From CAYOZN01 sp964408455 (GTDB taxonomy: Bacteria > Planctomycetota > Phycisphaerae > UBA1845 > UTPLA1): 64,000 bases of DNA. Positions within the stretch are counted from its first letter, which is position 1; every line of letters starts with the position of its first letter. Where the stretch lies: positions 1 to 64,000 of the forward strand of contig CAYOZN010000018.1 in NCBI GenBank assembly GCA_964408455.1. Reading direction: 5' to 3'. Below are positions 52,819-61,550 of this stretch, in pieces. The translations under genes and the position numbers were made by a program. Below the pieces are notes generated by a model. That model saw nothing but the letters and a program-made list of their open reading frames with translations. It ran no database searches and was not told the DNA's origin.

Positions 52819-53307
52819 ATGCCCAGTGATCGACCGATTGGCAGGGTGCTTGCGATCGCCATCCGTTCCGCCGAGGGCGGCCCCATGCGGGAATTTGAGT
52901 GCGCCAATGCCCGTCGCGACGCGGCACTCGAGGGCCATGGCCCGGTCGATCCCAGTCGCGGCATCACGCTGCTCTCCGCCCGTCAATGGAAGGACGTCGT
53001 CATGGAGCTTGGCCGGGACATTCCCTGGCACACGCGCCGCGCGAATGTCCTGCTCGACGCCGATGGGCTGTTGCCGCTGGTCGGCGCGACGATTCGCATC
53101 GGCGAGGTGAACATCGAGATTTGCGACGAGACGCGCCCGTGCCGCATCATGGAACGGCAGGCAGCGGGGCTGCGCGAGATATTAAAAAAAGACGGCCGTG
53201 GAGGCGTCCACGGCCGCATTCTCAACGATGGCAAAATTCGCGTAGGTGATGCGGCGTGTCTCCTCGCCGCCACGTCAGAATCCCACGAGCCGGTTCCCGG
53301 CGCCTGA
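52819..53307 (+). CDS. MOSC domain protein
   Basis: 162 residues, essentially a stand-alone MOSC domain: RGITLLSARQWKDVV, then LGRDIPWHTRRANVLLDADG, IRIGEVNIEICDETRPCRIM (the conserved Cys), and a GRGGVHGRILNDGKIRVGDA end. MOSC proteins handle sulfur for molybdenum cofactor or related thiol/N-oxide reduction; the Cys is conserved here. GGGAGGA lies 8 nt before ATG 52819. The gene is divergent from the GT87 gene. Its 3' region contains a minus-strand terminator (53183-53216) that belongs to the convergent htrA operon. Confidence 0.85.
   Translation: MPSDRPIGRVLAIAIRSAEGGPMREFECANARRDAALEGHGPVDPSRGITLLSARQWKDVVMELGRDIPWHTRRANVLLDADGLLPLVGATIRIGEVNIEICDETRPCRIMERQAAGLREILKKDGRGGVHGRILNDGKIRVGDAACLLAATSESHEPVPGA
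53183..53216 (-). terminator. Minus-strand terminator inside the MOSC coding region
   Basis: Perfect 10-bp stem CGGCCGTGGA / TCCACGGCCG (53193-53202, 53207-53216) with a GGCG loop. On the minus strand it is followed by TCTTTTTTTAAT, a textbook rho-independent terminator, 185 bp beyond the stop of the 53401-54249 gene. Confidence 0.85.
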
Positions 53308-53400
53308 GCGAGGCCACCGGTCCGGTGGTTCTTGTCCTCGCGCCGCCTGCGGAAAGTGCCGGCACTTCAGCGCCACATATCCGGCGGCCCGGATCGCTCG

Positions 53401-54249
53401 CTATTCGTCGTCCGATGCCGGCTGGGTCGTCGGCGTCGGCGTCGTCGAGTCGGTGGCAGGTTCCTCGTCATCCTCGTCCTCTTCCTCGGCTTCGGCGGTG
53501 GCCTTGGCCCGAATTGTCGCCTTGGCGACATCCCTGGCCGACAGCAGAAGTGCCGCCGTGCTGGCGCTTCGGGCGGTGTCCTCCGTATCGGGGGACTGCA
53601 CGACGACCACGCCGACCGGCGAGCCGTCGGCCGCGAAGACCGGCATGCCCGGCTCCATTTCCATGCCCGAAGGGACCATCAGATCGCGCGGCTTGGTGGT
53701 CTGTCCGGCGAGCCGCCCCTGGCGGATGACCACGGCCCGATCGAAGAATTTGTCCAGCCGTGACAGCGTCAACAAGTCGTCGCCCAGCGTCGGCGTGGTT
53801 GATTTTTCGAGGTTGACGTGGGCATAGCCCGCCTCGGCCGGCTCCTTGATCTGAATCCAGGAGAGATCGAGCTCGGCATCGGTGGCCAGAAGCTTTGCAT
53901 CCACGCCGTTGGTGTCGTCGCCGATCAGCACCTTGATGTCCGTCGGCGTAATCGATCCCATGCCCATGCGTTGGAACATCTTGGACGTGCCGAGCTGCAC
54001 GCCGGCGCAGAGGATCAGGCCCGTCTTCTCGATCATCACCGCGGTGAATTCCCGCTCTCGCTCCTGAACGCCGCCCTGGCCCTGGAATTTCAACACGTAC
54101 TTGATCGTCACCAGTGCCGGCGCAACTTCGTCCATCAGCTTCTTGTAGTCGGCCTGGGTTTCCGCAGCGGCCGGACGCACCGCGCCCAGCAGCACGGCCG
54201 CCGTCATGCACAGGCCGAGTCGTCCACGTTGTCGTGCGAGGAATTGCAT
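53401..54249 (-). CDS. Exported trypsin-like protein without catalytic triad
   Basis: 282 residues. Signal peptide (about 1-29, ending PAAAE), then a beta-barrel fold aligned with the HtrA protease upstream: the His motif place reads LILCAGVQLG (no His), the Asp region reads DAELDLSWIQI (Asp kept), and the GNSGGP region reads EPGMPVFAADGSPVGVVV (no Ser). Therefore it is probably inactive and could serve as a regulator or adaptor of the active protease. The tail is Glu/Asp then Thr/Pro-rich. Its ATG directly follows the TAA of the protease gene, so they are translated together. A terminator lies downstream inside the MOSC gene. Confidence 0.75.
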   Translation of the reverse strand: MQFLARQRGRLGLCMTAAVLLGAVRPAAAETQADYKKLMDEVAPALVTIKYVLKFQGQGGVQEREREFTAVMIEKTGLILCAGVQLGTSKMFQRMGMGSITPTDIKVLIGDDTNGVDAKLLATDAELDLSWIQIKEPAEAGYAHVNLEKSTTPTLGDDLLTLSRLDKFFDRAVVIRQGRLAGQTTKPRDLMVPSGMEMEPGMPVFAADGSPVGVVVVQSPDTEDTARSASTAALLLSARDVAKATIRAKATAEAEEEDEDDEEPATDSTTPTPTTQPASDDE

Positions 54250-56439
54250 TTAGTCCTGCTCCTTGGGGGGTTGGTCCGTCTTGTCTGCGGACGCGCTGGT
54301 GTCTTCCGAAGCCCGTTCCTGCGTGTCGACCTCCGGCTTCCACTCGGGCTCCACAAACTGGAAGCGCGTCTCAATGCCGCGAAGCACGACGAAGACCACC
54401 CGTTCCGGCTGCTCCTTTGCGATCTTCGCCATGACCTTCTTGAATCCCTTCGGGCCGCTCACTCTCTTTCCGTTGATTTTCTGAATCAGATCGCCCGAGC
54501 GCAGTCCGCCGCGCCCGGCCCATCCGCCCGGCTCCACCTGCTCCACCATGACGCCCTTCACGTCCGGCGACCACTGCATGTCGTCGCGGTCGAAGAACGT
54601 GATTTCGCGGACGGTGATCTCGAAGTCGCGGTTTTCGGCGCGGCGGGCCTCGCCGGCCGTGATCTGCGTCGCCTCGAGCGACACGGCAATATCGTGCGAC
54701 TCGCCGTCGCGCAGCACCGTGATCGTCGCCTCGTCCCCGAGGTCCAGCTTCTTTACTTCGCGCATCAGCATGCCGGCATCCTGCATGCCCTTCGGCCGCA
54801 GCGGATTGCCGTTCAGTGCAATAATGATGTCACCGACCTTCAGTTCCGAGGCAACTGCCCTGGTGTGCGGATAGACGCGCGTGATGCGGAAGCCCGTGTC
54901 CCCGGACAGGCCCATCTTCCGTGCGAGCTTGTCCAGCACCGGCTGCGTGGCGATTCCGATCCAGGCCTTGCGGATTTCCCGCGGCGAATCCTCCATCTCG
55001 TCGGGCTTGGGCTTGACCAGCGTCACGTGATTCTTGCCCTGGCGGTCAAACTCGACGAGAACCCACTCCGGCAGCGGATCCGACTCCATCACCTTCTCAT
55101 AGGCTTCCGCCCCCGCCTTCAGATCCGCGATCGGCTCGCCTTCGATCTTGCGAATAATGTCGCCGTATTCGAGCGCCGGTTCGGCGATGGCGGCCGGACC
55201 GCCGCTCCGCACGCCGCTGATCATCATGCCCGACGCATCGGCCAGTTGCATCTGCCGCGCCATCTTCCGCGTAATCTCGGCGCAGGTGATGCCCCACGAA
55301 CGAAGAGATGCCTCGTCGCCCGTGTCCTTCTCCAGCTTTTCGGTCGTGACCGATGCTTCATGCATCTGCCCGTCGCGCTGATACGTGATCTTCAGTTCCG
55401 ATCCCACCGGCAGATCGGCGACCTTCTTCATCAGCGGTGGAATCTGCTCCGCGAAGCGAATCGTCACCGCCTCGCCGGCGATGCGAAGGATATTGTCTCC
55501 CGGCTTGATGCCCGCCTTGGCGGCCGGCCCGTCGGAAACGACCGAATTGACCAGCAGGCCCGATTCAAAGCCGGTCTTGGCAATGGGCTTGATGCTGATG
55601 CCGATCCAGCTTCGTACCACTTCGCCATGCTCGATCAGCGCCCGGGCCACCTGCTTGGCCAGGTTTCCGGGAATGGCAAAGCCCATCCCGTTTCCGCCCA
55701 GTTCGTTCACGCCGATGATCTCGCCCTTCAGATTCACCAGCGGGCCGCCACTGTTGCCGGGATGAATGAGGGCGTCGTGCTGAATCCAGCGCGTGAACAG
55801 GCCGGTGCTCTGGCCGGAGTCGAGCTCCATCTCCTCCACTTCGTTCGAGCCGCGCCCGGTGAACACGCGCTCCACGTTCGACGCGATGCCCAGCGTGACC
55901 GATCGCGACAGGGAGAACGGCGAGCCCATCGCCATGACGTAGTCGCCGACCCGCAGTTCATTGGAGTCACCGAATACCGCCGTGGGCAGCGGCGTGGAGG
56001 GGCTCTTCAGTTCCGACAGGTCCAGCTTGATCACCGCCAGATCGGTCAACGGATCCTCGCCGACCATCTCCGCCGAAATCTCCTGCCGGTCCGACAAGGT
56101 GCATTTGAACTTCTTGCCCTTGTTGGTCACATGCTGGTTCGTGATGACATAGCCTTCGGGCGAAATGATGGTTCCGCTGCCGGTCGCGGCGCCCTTGCGC
56201 TCCTTGCCGCCCCAATAGTCAACGGTTGAGACGTGAATATTCACCAGCGCCGGAAACACCCGGTCGCGGGCGATGTCGATGATCCCGCGCAGCTCCTCGC
56301 GAAGCTCATCGGCTTTTTCGATCTTCTCAGGGGACAGCGCCGGCGGCTCGTCGGCCCGGACCGGGATCATCGTGCCCGGCATCGGGGCAATGGCGGCGGC
56401 AGTGGCAAATAGTGTGCAGAACAAGGCAGATCGTCGCAT
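54250..56439 (-). CDS. HtrA/Deg-type serine protease with four PDZ domains
   Basis: 729 residues from ATG 56439 (GAGGAG 5 nt upstream). Signal peptide (about 1-29). Trypsin-like domain with intact triad: His103 (NQHV), Asp133 (LTDLAVIKL), Ser230 (PGNSGGPL). Four PDZ-like domains follow at about 280-370 (SWIGISIKPI), 390-470 (SWGITCAEI), 510-590 (AWIGIATQP) and 630-690 (GVMVEQVEPGGWAGRGGL); DegP/DegQ have two. It ends with an acidic/Lys tail. Likely a periplasmic quality-control protease. It is co-translated with a protease-like protein lacking the triad. The C-terminal PDZ array may bind partner proteins or form a larger assembly. Confidence 0.88.
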   Translation of the reverse strand: MRRSALFCTLFATAAAIAPMPGTMIPVRADEPPALSPEKIEKADELREELRGIIDIARDRVFPALVNIHVSTVDYWGGKERKGAATGSGTIISPEGYVITNQHVTNKGKKFKCTLSDRQEISAEMVGEDPLTDLAVIKLDLSELKSPSTPLPTAVFGDSNELRVGDYVMAMGSPFSLSRSVTLGIASNVERVFTGRGSNEVEEMELDSGQSTGLFTRWIQHDALIHPGNSGGPLVNLKGEIIGVNELGGNGMGFAIPGNLAKQVARALIEHGEVVRSWIGISIKPIAKTGFESGLLVNSVVSDGPAAKAGIKPGDNILRIAGEAVTIRFAEQIPPLMKKVADLPVGSELKITYQRDGQMHEASVTTEKLEKDTGDEASLRSWGITCAEITRKMARQMQLADASGMMISGVRSGGPAAIAEPALEYGDIIRKIEGEPIADLKAGAEAYEKVMESDPLPEWVLVEFDRQGKNHVTLVKPKPDEMEDSPREIRKAWIGIATQPVLDKLARKMGLSGDTGFRITRVYPHTRAVASELKVGDIIIALNGNPLRPKGMQDAGMLMREVKKLDLGDEATITVLRDGESHDIAVSLEATQITAGEARRAENRDFEITVREITFFDRDDMQWSPDVKGVMVEQVEPGGWAGRGGLRSGDLIQKINGKRVSGPKGFKKVMAKIAKEQPERVVFVVLRGIETRFQFVEPEWKPEVDTQERASEDTSASADKTDQPPKEQD

Positions 56440-56680
56440 GGATGCTCCTCGATTTTCCTCAACGGCGGTTCGGTCGAGGTTCCTTTCGAATCCGGCCCGG
56501 CGAAGAAATAGGGCCCCCGTGGGTTGGAATGCGGGGGTCAAGTGTCCGTCAGCTTGACTCGCAACGCAAGTTGCAGAGGGAATGCGGCATAAGGCCCGGT
56601 TTCCACCGGGAAGCCGACAGTTCAATTCTAGTAACGGCGTTGCCGTTGGACGCTTGCAACGGGGACGGCGGAGGATGGGT

Positions 56681-57328
56681 TTATTCCGCGTAGCCCGCCT
56701 TGCCAATCAGCCGAACGAAACGCACGGAATACAGATCGGTCGATACCGGCCGGCCATCAACCCGGTCGATTCGAACGAGCCGCTGATCGCCTTCCGGGCC
56801 CATGGGCAGGATCAGCCGACCACCCTCCAGAAGCTGCTCAAAAAGGGGCTTCACCATCGCGGGGGCCGCGGCGGTGACCAGGATTCGGTCGAACCTGATG
56901 CCATCGCAGGGCCAGCCGACGGAACCGTCCGCAACCAGCAGGAACGCGTTGGAAAGGCCGAGTTCCGCCAGGCGGATGCGCGCCTCGGCAGCAAGCTCCT
57001 CGTGACGCTCAATGGTGTAAACCTGCCTCGCCAGGAGGCAAAGTACCGCGGTCTGATAACCGGTGCCCGTGCCGATTTCCAGCACGCGATGGCTCGGCTC
57101 GACCGCCAGGGCCTCGGTCATGGAAGCGACGATGTAGGGCTGTGAGATGGTCTGCTGGCATCCCACGGGAAGTGCAGAATCGTGAAAGGCGCGGTGAGCG
57201 ACCGTTTTCGGAACGAATCGGTCCCGGGGAATGCGACGCATGGCATCGAGAACCCGCTCGTCGCGTACGCCGCGGGCCTCGATCTGCTCGCGGACCATTT
57301 CCGACATTTTTTCGGAAACTCGTAGCAT
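56681..57328 (-). CDS. pcm: Protein-L-isoaspartate O-methyltransferase
   Basis: 215 residues. Typical Pcm pattern: VLDAMRRIPRDRFVP near the N-terminus, QQTISQPYIVASMTEAL (substrate loop), VLEIGTGTGYQTAVL (SAM-binding motif I), YTIERHEELA, GWP and FDRILVTAAAPAMVKPLFEQ, ending LILPMGPEGDQRLVRI. The enzyme methylates isoaspartyl residues so damaged proteins can be repaired. Length and start (ATG 57328) are normal. It is divergent from the CAP lipoprotein gene; both may share the intergenic 57329-57499, which has TTATATAA at about 57362. Confidence 0.93.
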   Translation of the reverse strand: MLRVSEKMSEMVREQIEARGVRDERVLDAMRRIPRDRFVPKTVAHRAFHDSALPVGCQQTISQPYIVASMTEALAVEPSHRVLEIGTGTGYQTAVLCLLARQVYTIERHEELAAEARIRLAELGLSNAFLLVADGSVGWPCDGIRFDRILVTAAAPAMVKPLFEQLLEGGRLILPMGPEGDQRLVRIDRVDGRPVSTDLYSVRFVRLIGKAGYAE

Positions 57329-57499
57329 CGCGTGGATTCTAACAGCTGGGGACGCTGAACGTTATATAAACTTGTACCCTGGCGGGACGCGGCCCAGGCT
57401 GACGCTTCGCCCCCGGCAGGGCGGGCTTTATCGGGAAAGCGCGTGAGTTCTGATTGTTCGCCGCCGATAGGGTGTGTAGACTGTGCGTCGGGAGTTTCC

Positions 57500-58147
57500 A
57501 TGCTTCGATGGGTCAGAATCATGACGGGCTGGAAAGCGGGACGCCCTGCGTTTGCCCTTTTCGGGCTTTTTGCACTTGCCGCCGGCTGCGACGGGCAGCA
57601 GGTGCAGGACCTCACGCCATTCGGCCCCAACGACCAGGTTCCCGATTCTGCACTGGCCAAAGTCCAGCCCTGCGAAGATGTCTCAAGTGAGGATCAACTG
57701 ATTCGGCAGATGATTCGCGCCGTCAACGACGAACGCGCGAGGCACGATCTGCGACCCGTCCGGCCCCATGCCACGCTCAACCAGATTGCCGAGTTCTACG
57801 CATGCCGCCTGGTGGACGGGCGGTTTTTCACGCACATCGACCCGTTTGACGGCTCGACCATCGATTCCCGCGCGGCCGACTTCGGCTACGCGTTCCTGAA
57901 GGTGGGCGAGAACCTGGCCGCCAGCCAGCGGACCGTTCAGCAGGCCATGGAGGACTGGATGAGTTCGCCCAGCCACAAGGCCAACATTCTCGATCCTGCT
58001 TTCACGGAGATCGGCGTCGCGGTGAAACGCGGCGGCGACTACGGCATCTACTGGGTGCAGGAATTCGGCCGGCCGCTTTCCGACGAAGCCGAAGGCGACA
58101 ATCCCATCGCACCTGTTCCTCAGCCCTCGTCCCGCCCTGCAAAATAG
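57500..58147 (+). CDS. CAP/SCP domain lipoprotein
   Basis: 215 residues. Signal with lipobox LAAGC (Cys about 30). CAP domain from about 62-195: IRAVNDERARHDLRPVRPHA, then AEFYACRLVDGRFFTHIDPF, VGENLAASQRTVQQAMEDWM, SSPSHKANILDPAFTEIGVA and YGIYWVQEFGRPL. The conserved His, Glu (GEN) and His (PSHKANI) residues of the CAP cavity are present. Bacterial CAP proteins are exported and of varied role. ATG 57500 is chosen with GGGAG 5 nt upstream; an in-frame frame extends to 57443. A strong palindrome follows at 58283. Confidence 0.87.
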   Translation: MLRWVRIMTGWKAGRPAFALFGLFALAAGCDGQQVQDLTPFGPNDQVPDSALAKVQPCEDVSSEDQLIRQMIRAVNDERARHDLRPVRPHATLNQIAEFYACRLVDGRFFTHIDPFDGSTIDSRAADFGYAFLKVGENLAASQRTVQQAMEDWMSSPSHKANILDPAFTEIGVAVKRGGDYGIYWVQEFGRPLSDEAEGDNPIAPVPQPSSRPAK

Positions 58148-58282
58148 TGCAATCGTCATCGCGGTTTTTTTGCAGCCACTGATTTCATCAACCTGCGAAT
58201 CCGCGCGAGGCGAATAGCCGATGACGCCGGCTTTTTTTGCCAGAACACTCTGAAATTACTCGTCGTGGATCATCTCGGTCCA

Positions 58283-58302
58283 TCGGGCCCGAACGGGCCC
58301 GA
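58283..58302. terminator. Hairpin between convergent genes
   Basis: TCGGGCCCG-AA-CGGGCCCGA, a 9-bp perfect stem in the gap between the CAP gene (plus) and the ferredoxin gene (minus, stop at 58327). No clear U-tract on either side. Confidence 0.45.
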
Positions 58303-58326
58303 CACATGCACAAATTCCGTTAAGCG

Positions 58327-58944
58327 TCAGGAGCTGTACGGCTCCACCAGAATCGCCCGCGTCGGCCGCGTGGGACAACGTTCCTGGCAGACGCCACAGC
58401 CCGTGCATCCCCGCCCGGTCCCGGCCGGATCGACGACGAACACGCGCCCATCATCGGCGATGCCGATTGCCACGTCGCCGAGGGGACACATCTCCACGCA
58501 GATACGGCAGTCTTCTCCGTTGCTCCGGACGCATAGATCGTCCGACACGCGGGCCAGACCGATGCGAATGCCGAAGCGATCGACGGGCAGCAGCGCTCCG
58601 CTCGGGCACACCTGCATGCACGTGAGATCGTCGCAGATGACGCAGGCGCGCACATTCGGGTCAATGAACGGCGTGCCCACCAGGTGCTCGTCGCGGCCCC
58701 CCAGCAGGTCGATCGCGTTGGCCGGGCAGTGATCCGAGCAGCTTCCGCACCGGTAACAGGCCTCGAGGAATTCGGTCTCGGGCAGGGCGCCCGGCGGGCG
58801 AAGCAGGGTGCGCGTCGCCGGCAGCGGGACGGGAATCTTCTTCTCGATCAGTTCCGCCGCCGGCCGCAGAATCTTGAAGAGACTCTGCCGAAAGAACTGC
58901 CGTCTGTCCTGTGCAGGCTGCTCTGGTTGCTGCCCATCCGTCAT
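58327..58944 (-). CDS. Ferredoxin-type 4Fe-4S protein (NapG/MauM-like)
   Basis: 205 residues. N-terminal region with DRRQFFRQSL and a basic helix, no clear Tat twin-Arg signal. Four cysteine clusters for 4Fe-4S centres follow: CYRCGSCSDHCPANAI (about 70-85), CVICDDLTCMQVCPSGAL, CRICVEMCPLGD and CTGCGVCQERCPTRP. This spacing resembles MauM/NapG electron-transfer proteins. The electron donor and acceptor genes are not next to it. ATG 58944 is chosen (AGGA upstream); a longer frame to 59112 is Ala/Arg-rich and not similar to the family. Confidence 0.85.
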   Translation of the reverse strand: MTDGQQPEQPAQDRRQFFRQSLFKILRPAAELIEKKIPVPLPATRTLLRPPGALPETEFLEACYRCGSCSDHCPANAIDLLGGRDEHLVGTPFIDPNVRACVICDDLTCMQVCPSGALLPVDRFGIRIGLARVSDDLCVRSNGEDCRICVEMCPLGDVAIGIADDGRVFVVDPAGTGRGCTGCGVCQERCPTRPTRAILVEPYSS

Positions 58945-59105
58945 ATTGATTCCTGCCGCCACGCCGGCCTGCTGCGCCGGCGCCCCCGCGTTGCCAAATT
59001 GCCGCCGCGTGCCGAAGATTCTATCTATGAAATCGGCCGCCCGCGCGGCGTAATTTACCCGTGCCGGCATTTCGCCCGGCAACTGCCCGGCAAGGCAAAG
59101 CCCCC

Positions 59106-59615
59106 ATGGCACAACCGCTCGATCCGGAGACCATCCGCACCGCCGAGCACGTGTTCCGCGAGTTCCTGCGCGATCGCGGCCTGAAATTCACGGACGAGCG
59201 CCAGAATGTCATCCGCGCCGTCATGTCCACCGACGAGCACTTCGAGGCCGAGCAGCTTCTGCTCCAGATGCGGCAATCCGATCGTCGCGTCGGCAAGGCC
59301 ACGGTCTATCGCACCCTCAAGCTCCTCGTCGAGTGCGGCATCGTGAAGGAGGTGCACTTCTCCAATAAACAGGTGCACTACGAGCATACCTACGGTCAGG
59401 ACCCGCACGACCACCTGGTGTGCCGCCGCTGCGGCCGCATCATCGAGTTCGGCGCCAGCGACGTGCTTCGCCTGCGCACGCTGATCGCGGCGCAGCACAA
59501 CTTCCACGCGCTGTCGCACCGGTTTCAGATTCTGGGCCTGTGCGAAACGTGCGTGCGCTCGTGCCCGGTCAGCCTTGGCGCACGCCTCATTTCGTCGAGA
59601 CGTAAAGCCAGATGA
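59106..59615 (+). CDS. fur: Fur-family transcriptional regulator
   Basis: 169 residues. Winged helix: RTAEHVFREFLRDRGLKFTD, then HFEAEQLLLQMRQSDRRVGK and ATVYRTLKLLVECGIVKEV. Metal-binding region: HYEHTYGQDPHDHLVCRRCG, with H-x-x-C-x-x-C, and a second CxxC (CETCVRSC) at the C-terminus, both structural zinc pairs. Fur proteins repress iron-uptake genes when Fe(II) is present; whether this is Fur, Zur or PerR cannot be decided by motif alone. ATG 59106 begins 7 residues before the family core. It is divergent from the ferredoxin gene, with about 160 bp between. Confidence 0.9.
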   Translation: MAQPLDPETIRTAEHVFREFLRDRGLKFTDERQNVIRAVMSTDEHFEAEQLLLQMRQSDRRVGKATVYRTLKLLVECGIVKEVHFSNKQVHYEHTYGQDPHDHLVCRRCGRIIEFGASDVLRLRTLIAAQHNFHALSHRFQILGLCETCVRSCPVSLGARLISSRRKAR

Positions 59616-60516
59616 CGAGCGCGGTGCGTCGGTGGCAAATGCAGACGCATCGCCGGACTGTCCATTCGCTCAACGCCGCGCGGATGGCATTGCGTACTTC
59701 TGCGCATTGGCGCGGCAATGTGAAAATGCCGTTATTTTCTCCCGGTTTTGACTTGCTTTTGGGACGTAATGGGGGTATATAGATGTTGGAAGTGTCGGCG
59801 CGACTGCCGATTGCAGCGGCGCAGCCGAAGTAGTTCAGGGTGTTAGTTCATCATATATCGTTCGCCTTCTTAAATCATTCATTTTTCCCGCCCTGATCTG
59901 CCCTCCGGTTTTTGACGCCTTGTCCTTCGCGGACTCCTGCCTTCGTCAGCCTCGTTTCGCACCTTCGACAATTTGACTCTCTCAGGGCTTGCTCGCCTCT
60001 GCGTTGGCGACTGCGCCCGCCGTGCGCACGCGGATGTTCGCTCGCATCCGTCCTGGCAGTGCGGCGGGGGGTGACGGTGCCATCGCGCTGACGGCTGCAG
60101 CCTGCCGGAGACCGTCCGCGCTGCATTTGTGCAGCCCATCCGCCCGTGTCGGCGCCCACCCGAACGGCGGCTGGACGGCAGCTGCGCGCGGACGTCATTG
60201 ATCGCACTCGGCGCGCACACGCTGCACGCCGCGAACAAGAATTGCTGGCGAGCCCGCAGGTGCAACAGACCCATTCCCCCTCCGAACGGCGCATCGCGCA
60301 CGCCGTTGGCTCCGCGATGCGCCGTCCTCCTCTTTCGGGCTGAACAAGTCTCGAGGTGGATAGCGCTTTGAAGTGACGATTGTCGACCAAACCAGGGGCC
60401 GGGCCAGTCGGTCCCGGCGTCCCGGTCCATCTCTGGCCTGCGCCAATGAGCAGAATCCTTGTTTTTGATTCACTGAGCCGAGGAAGGCAGGACCTGAATG
60501 GGCAATACTTGACGTA
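59616..60516. other. Large intergenic region, no gene recognised
   Basis: About 900 bp between fur and the PilZ gene. Several frames are open because of the high GC (for example 59875-60390, minus), but their products are Arg-rich and match no family. A promoter-like pair at 59753-59781 is the only clear signal. Confidence 0.5.
59753..59781 (+). promoter_or_regulatory. Orphan sigma-70 promoter TTGCTT-N17-TATATA
   Basis: -35 TTGCTT (59753-59758), 17-bp spacer, -10 TATATA (59776-59781). Only a 16-codon frame (ATG 59783 to TAG 59831) follows at once, and that ATG lies before the expected transcription start. It may drive a small RNA. Confidence 0.45.
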
Positions 60517-60822
60517 TTACGCGTCGCCTTGAGCCACGCAACCCACGATGACCAGCTCCGGCGTCACCGGGTCGATCCGCGCCACGTGAAAGGAATGCGC
60601 ATAGGCATCCCACCGATCGGTGTCGAAGCGGCGGATGTGAATGGTGTCGCCGAGGGAAGGGGCATGATCCGTCCGCGTGATGAATCCATAGCCGGACGGC
60701 GAGCGGTCGATCGTCCACGCCTTGTGGTCTTCAAATCGTCCCGGCCGCTTGAAGCGGATCACGTCGTCGCTGATGATCCGCGGCTCTATCCGCTTTTCGA
60801 ATCGGCCATGGATGGGGTTCAT
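60517..60822 (-). CDS. PilZ-like domain protein
   Basis: 101 residues, close to a minimal PilZ domain. The N-terminal RFEKRIEPRI holds an R-x4-R-like pair, followed by a D-x-S-x-x-G box (IDRSPSGYGFITR) and strands (SLGDTIHIRRF, AYAHSFHVARIDP, VIVGCVAQGDA). These are the c-di-GMP contact motifs, so a signalling role is likely, though the R pair spacing is not canonical. GGGAG lies 8 nt before ATG 60822. It has no neighbour on the same strand within 170 bp. Confidence 0.6.
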   Translation of the reverse strand: MNPIHGRFEKRIEPRIISDDVIRFKRPGRFEDHKAWTIDRSPSGYGFITRTDHAPSLGDTIHIRRFDTDRWDAYAHSFHVARIDPVTPELVIVGCVAQGDA

Positions 60823-60997
60823 CGCGGTCTCCCAGAAGTTATGGACCCACCGCCATGTCGGCCAGCCTGCCGCCCGGGTTTAACTCGTCGCCGAAAGGCT
60901 GAATTGGCCGGAGTTCAGGGTGTCGCCGTTCGCCAGTTCACATCTACAAACCGACCGATAACAAATGGCAGACAAACGCGAACCGAAACCCGCCAGA

Positions 60998-61513
60998 CTA
61001 TGTTACTGCACTTTTTTGTGCTGAATGCCCAGCTCGAATCGTCGAGTGATGCCCGCACTCCGGACAACGGCGTCCCTTTAGTCCAGTAAGATCGTAGCCG
61101 CAACTGGCACACAAGTTCTCTCCGGCGCGAATGCGCCTCTCGCGCAAAGCTCGATCGAGGTGCCCTCGATAAAGAAGAATGTGGAGGAGGTCATCGATGT
61201 AAAACAGTGCGAATATCGAAAAGACCAGCACGACTGCAAGGGTCGGCAGCCAGGGGGCAGTTGCGAGCAAGGTCTGGCGGGGAAGGCACCGCATGGCGGG
61301 GATGAGCACGAGCATCAGGGCGACGCCTCCCAGCTTCAACCAGGAGTGTATGCGATGCTCCGACTTTACGTCATCAAATGTTTCCATTCGTTCGGTCGCC
61401 GTGCGAAAGTGCAGCAATTCCGGCAATAGGATGCAAATCGGCCCAAACTTGTAGAAAAGTAGGGGTCGAACAGAGACCGGTTTGTGCCAGATGCTTTTGG
61501 ACTTGTCGGGCAT
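60998..61513 (-). CDS. Membrane protein with C-terminal zinc ribbon
   Basis: 171 residues. Two TM helices (about 64-80 and 88-108), a short basic linker (RGHLDRALRERRIRAGE), then the zinc ribbon CASCGYDLTGLKGRRCPECG (about 132-151) with two CxxC pairs. Same class as the protein at 2867-3382, though with the order and length changed. This C-terminal ribbon is typical for planctomycetes. ATG 61513 is the natural start; a TTG 30 nt upstream would add 10 residues. Its function is unknown. Confidence 0.7.
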   Translation of the reverse strand: MPDKSKSIWHKPVSVRPLLFYKFGPICILLPELLHFRTATERMETFDDVKSEHRIHSWLKLGGVALMLVLIPAMRCLPRQTLLATAPWLPTLAVVLVFSIFALFYIDDLLHILLYRGHLDRALRERRIRAGENLCASCGYDLTGLKGRRCPECGHHSTIRAGHSAQKSAVT

Positions 61514-61550
61514 GGCAATTCTTCGTGAGTGCAGGCCATTCAATCAAAGT

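Noticed and set aside
53818..56229. 803-codon plus-strand frame antisense to the HtrA gene
   Set aside because: His/Arg-rich composition and exact overlap with a protease gene having an intact triad.
59875..60430. Minus-strand genes of 171-183 codons
   Set aside because: Two overlapping Arg-rich frames without ribosome site or family likeness; typical for GC-rich non-coding DNA.
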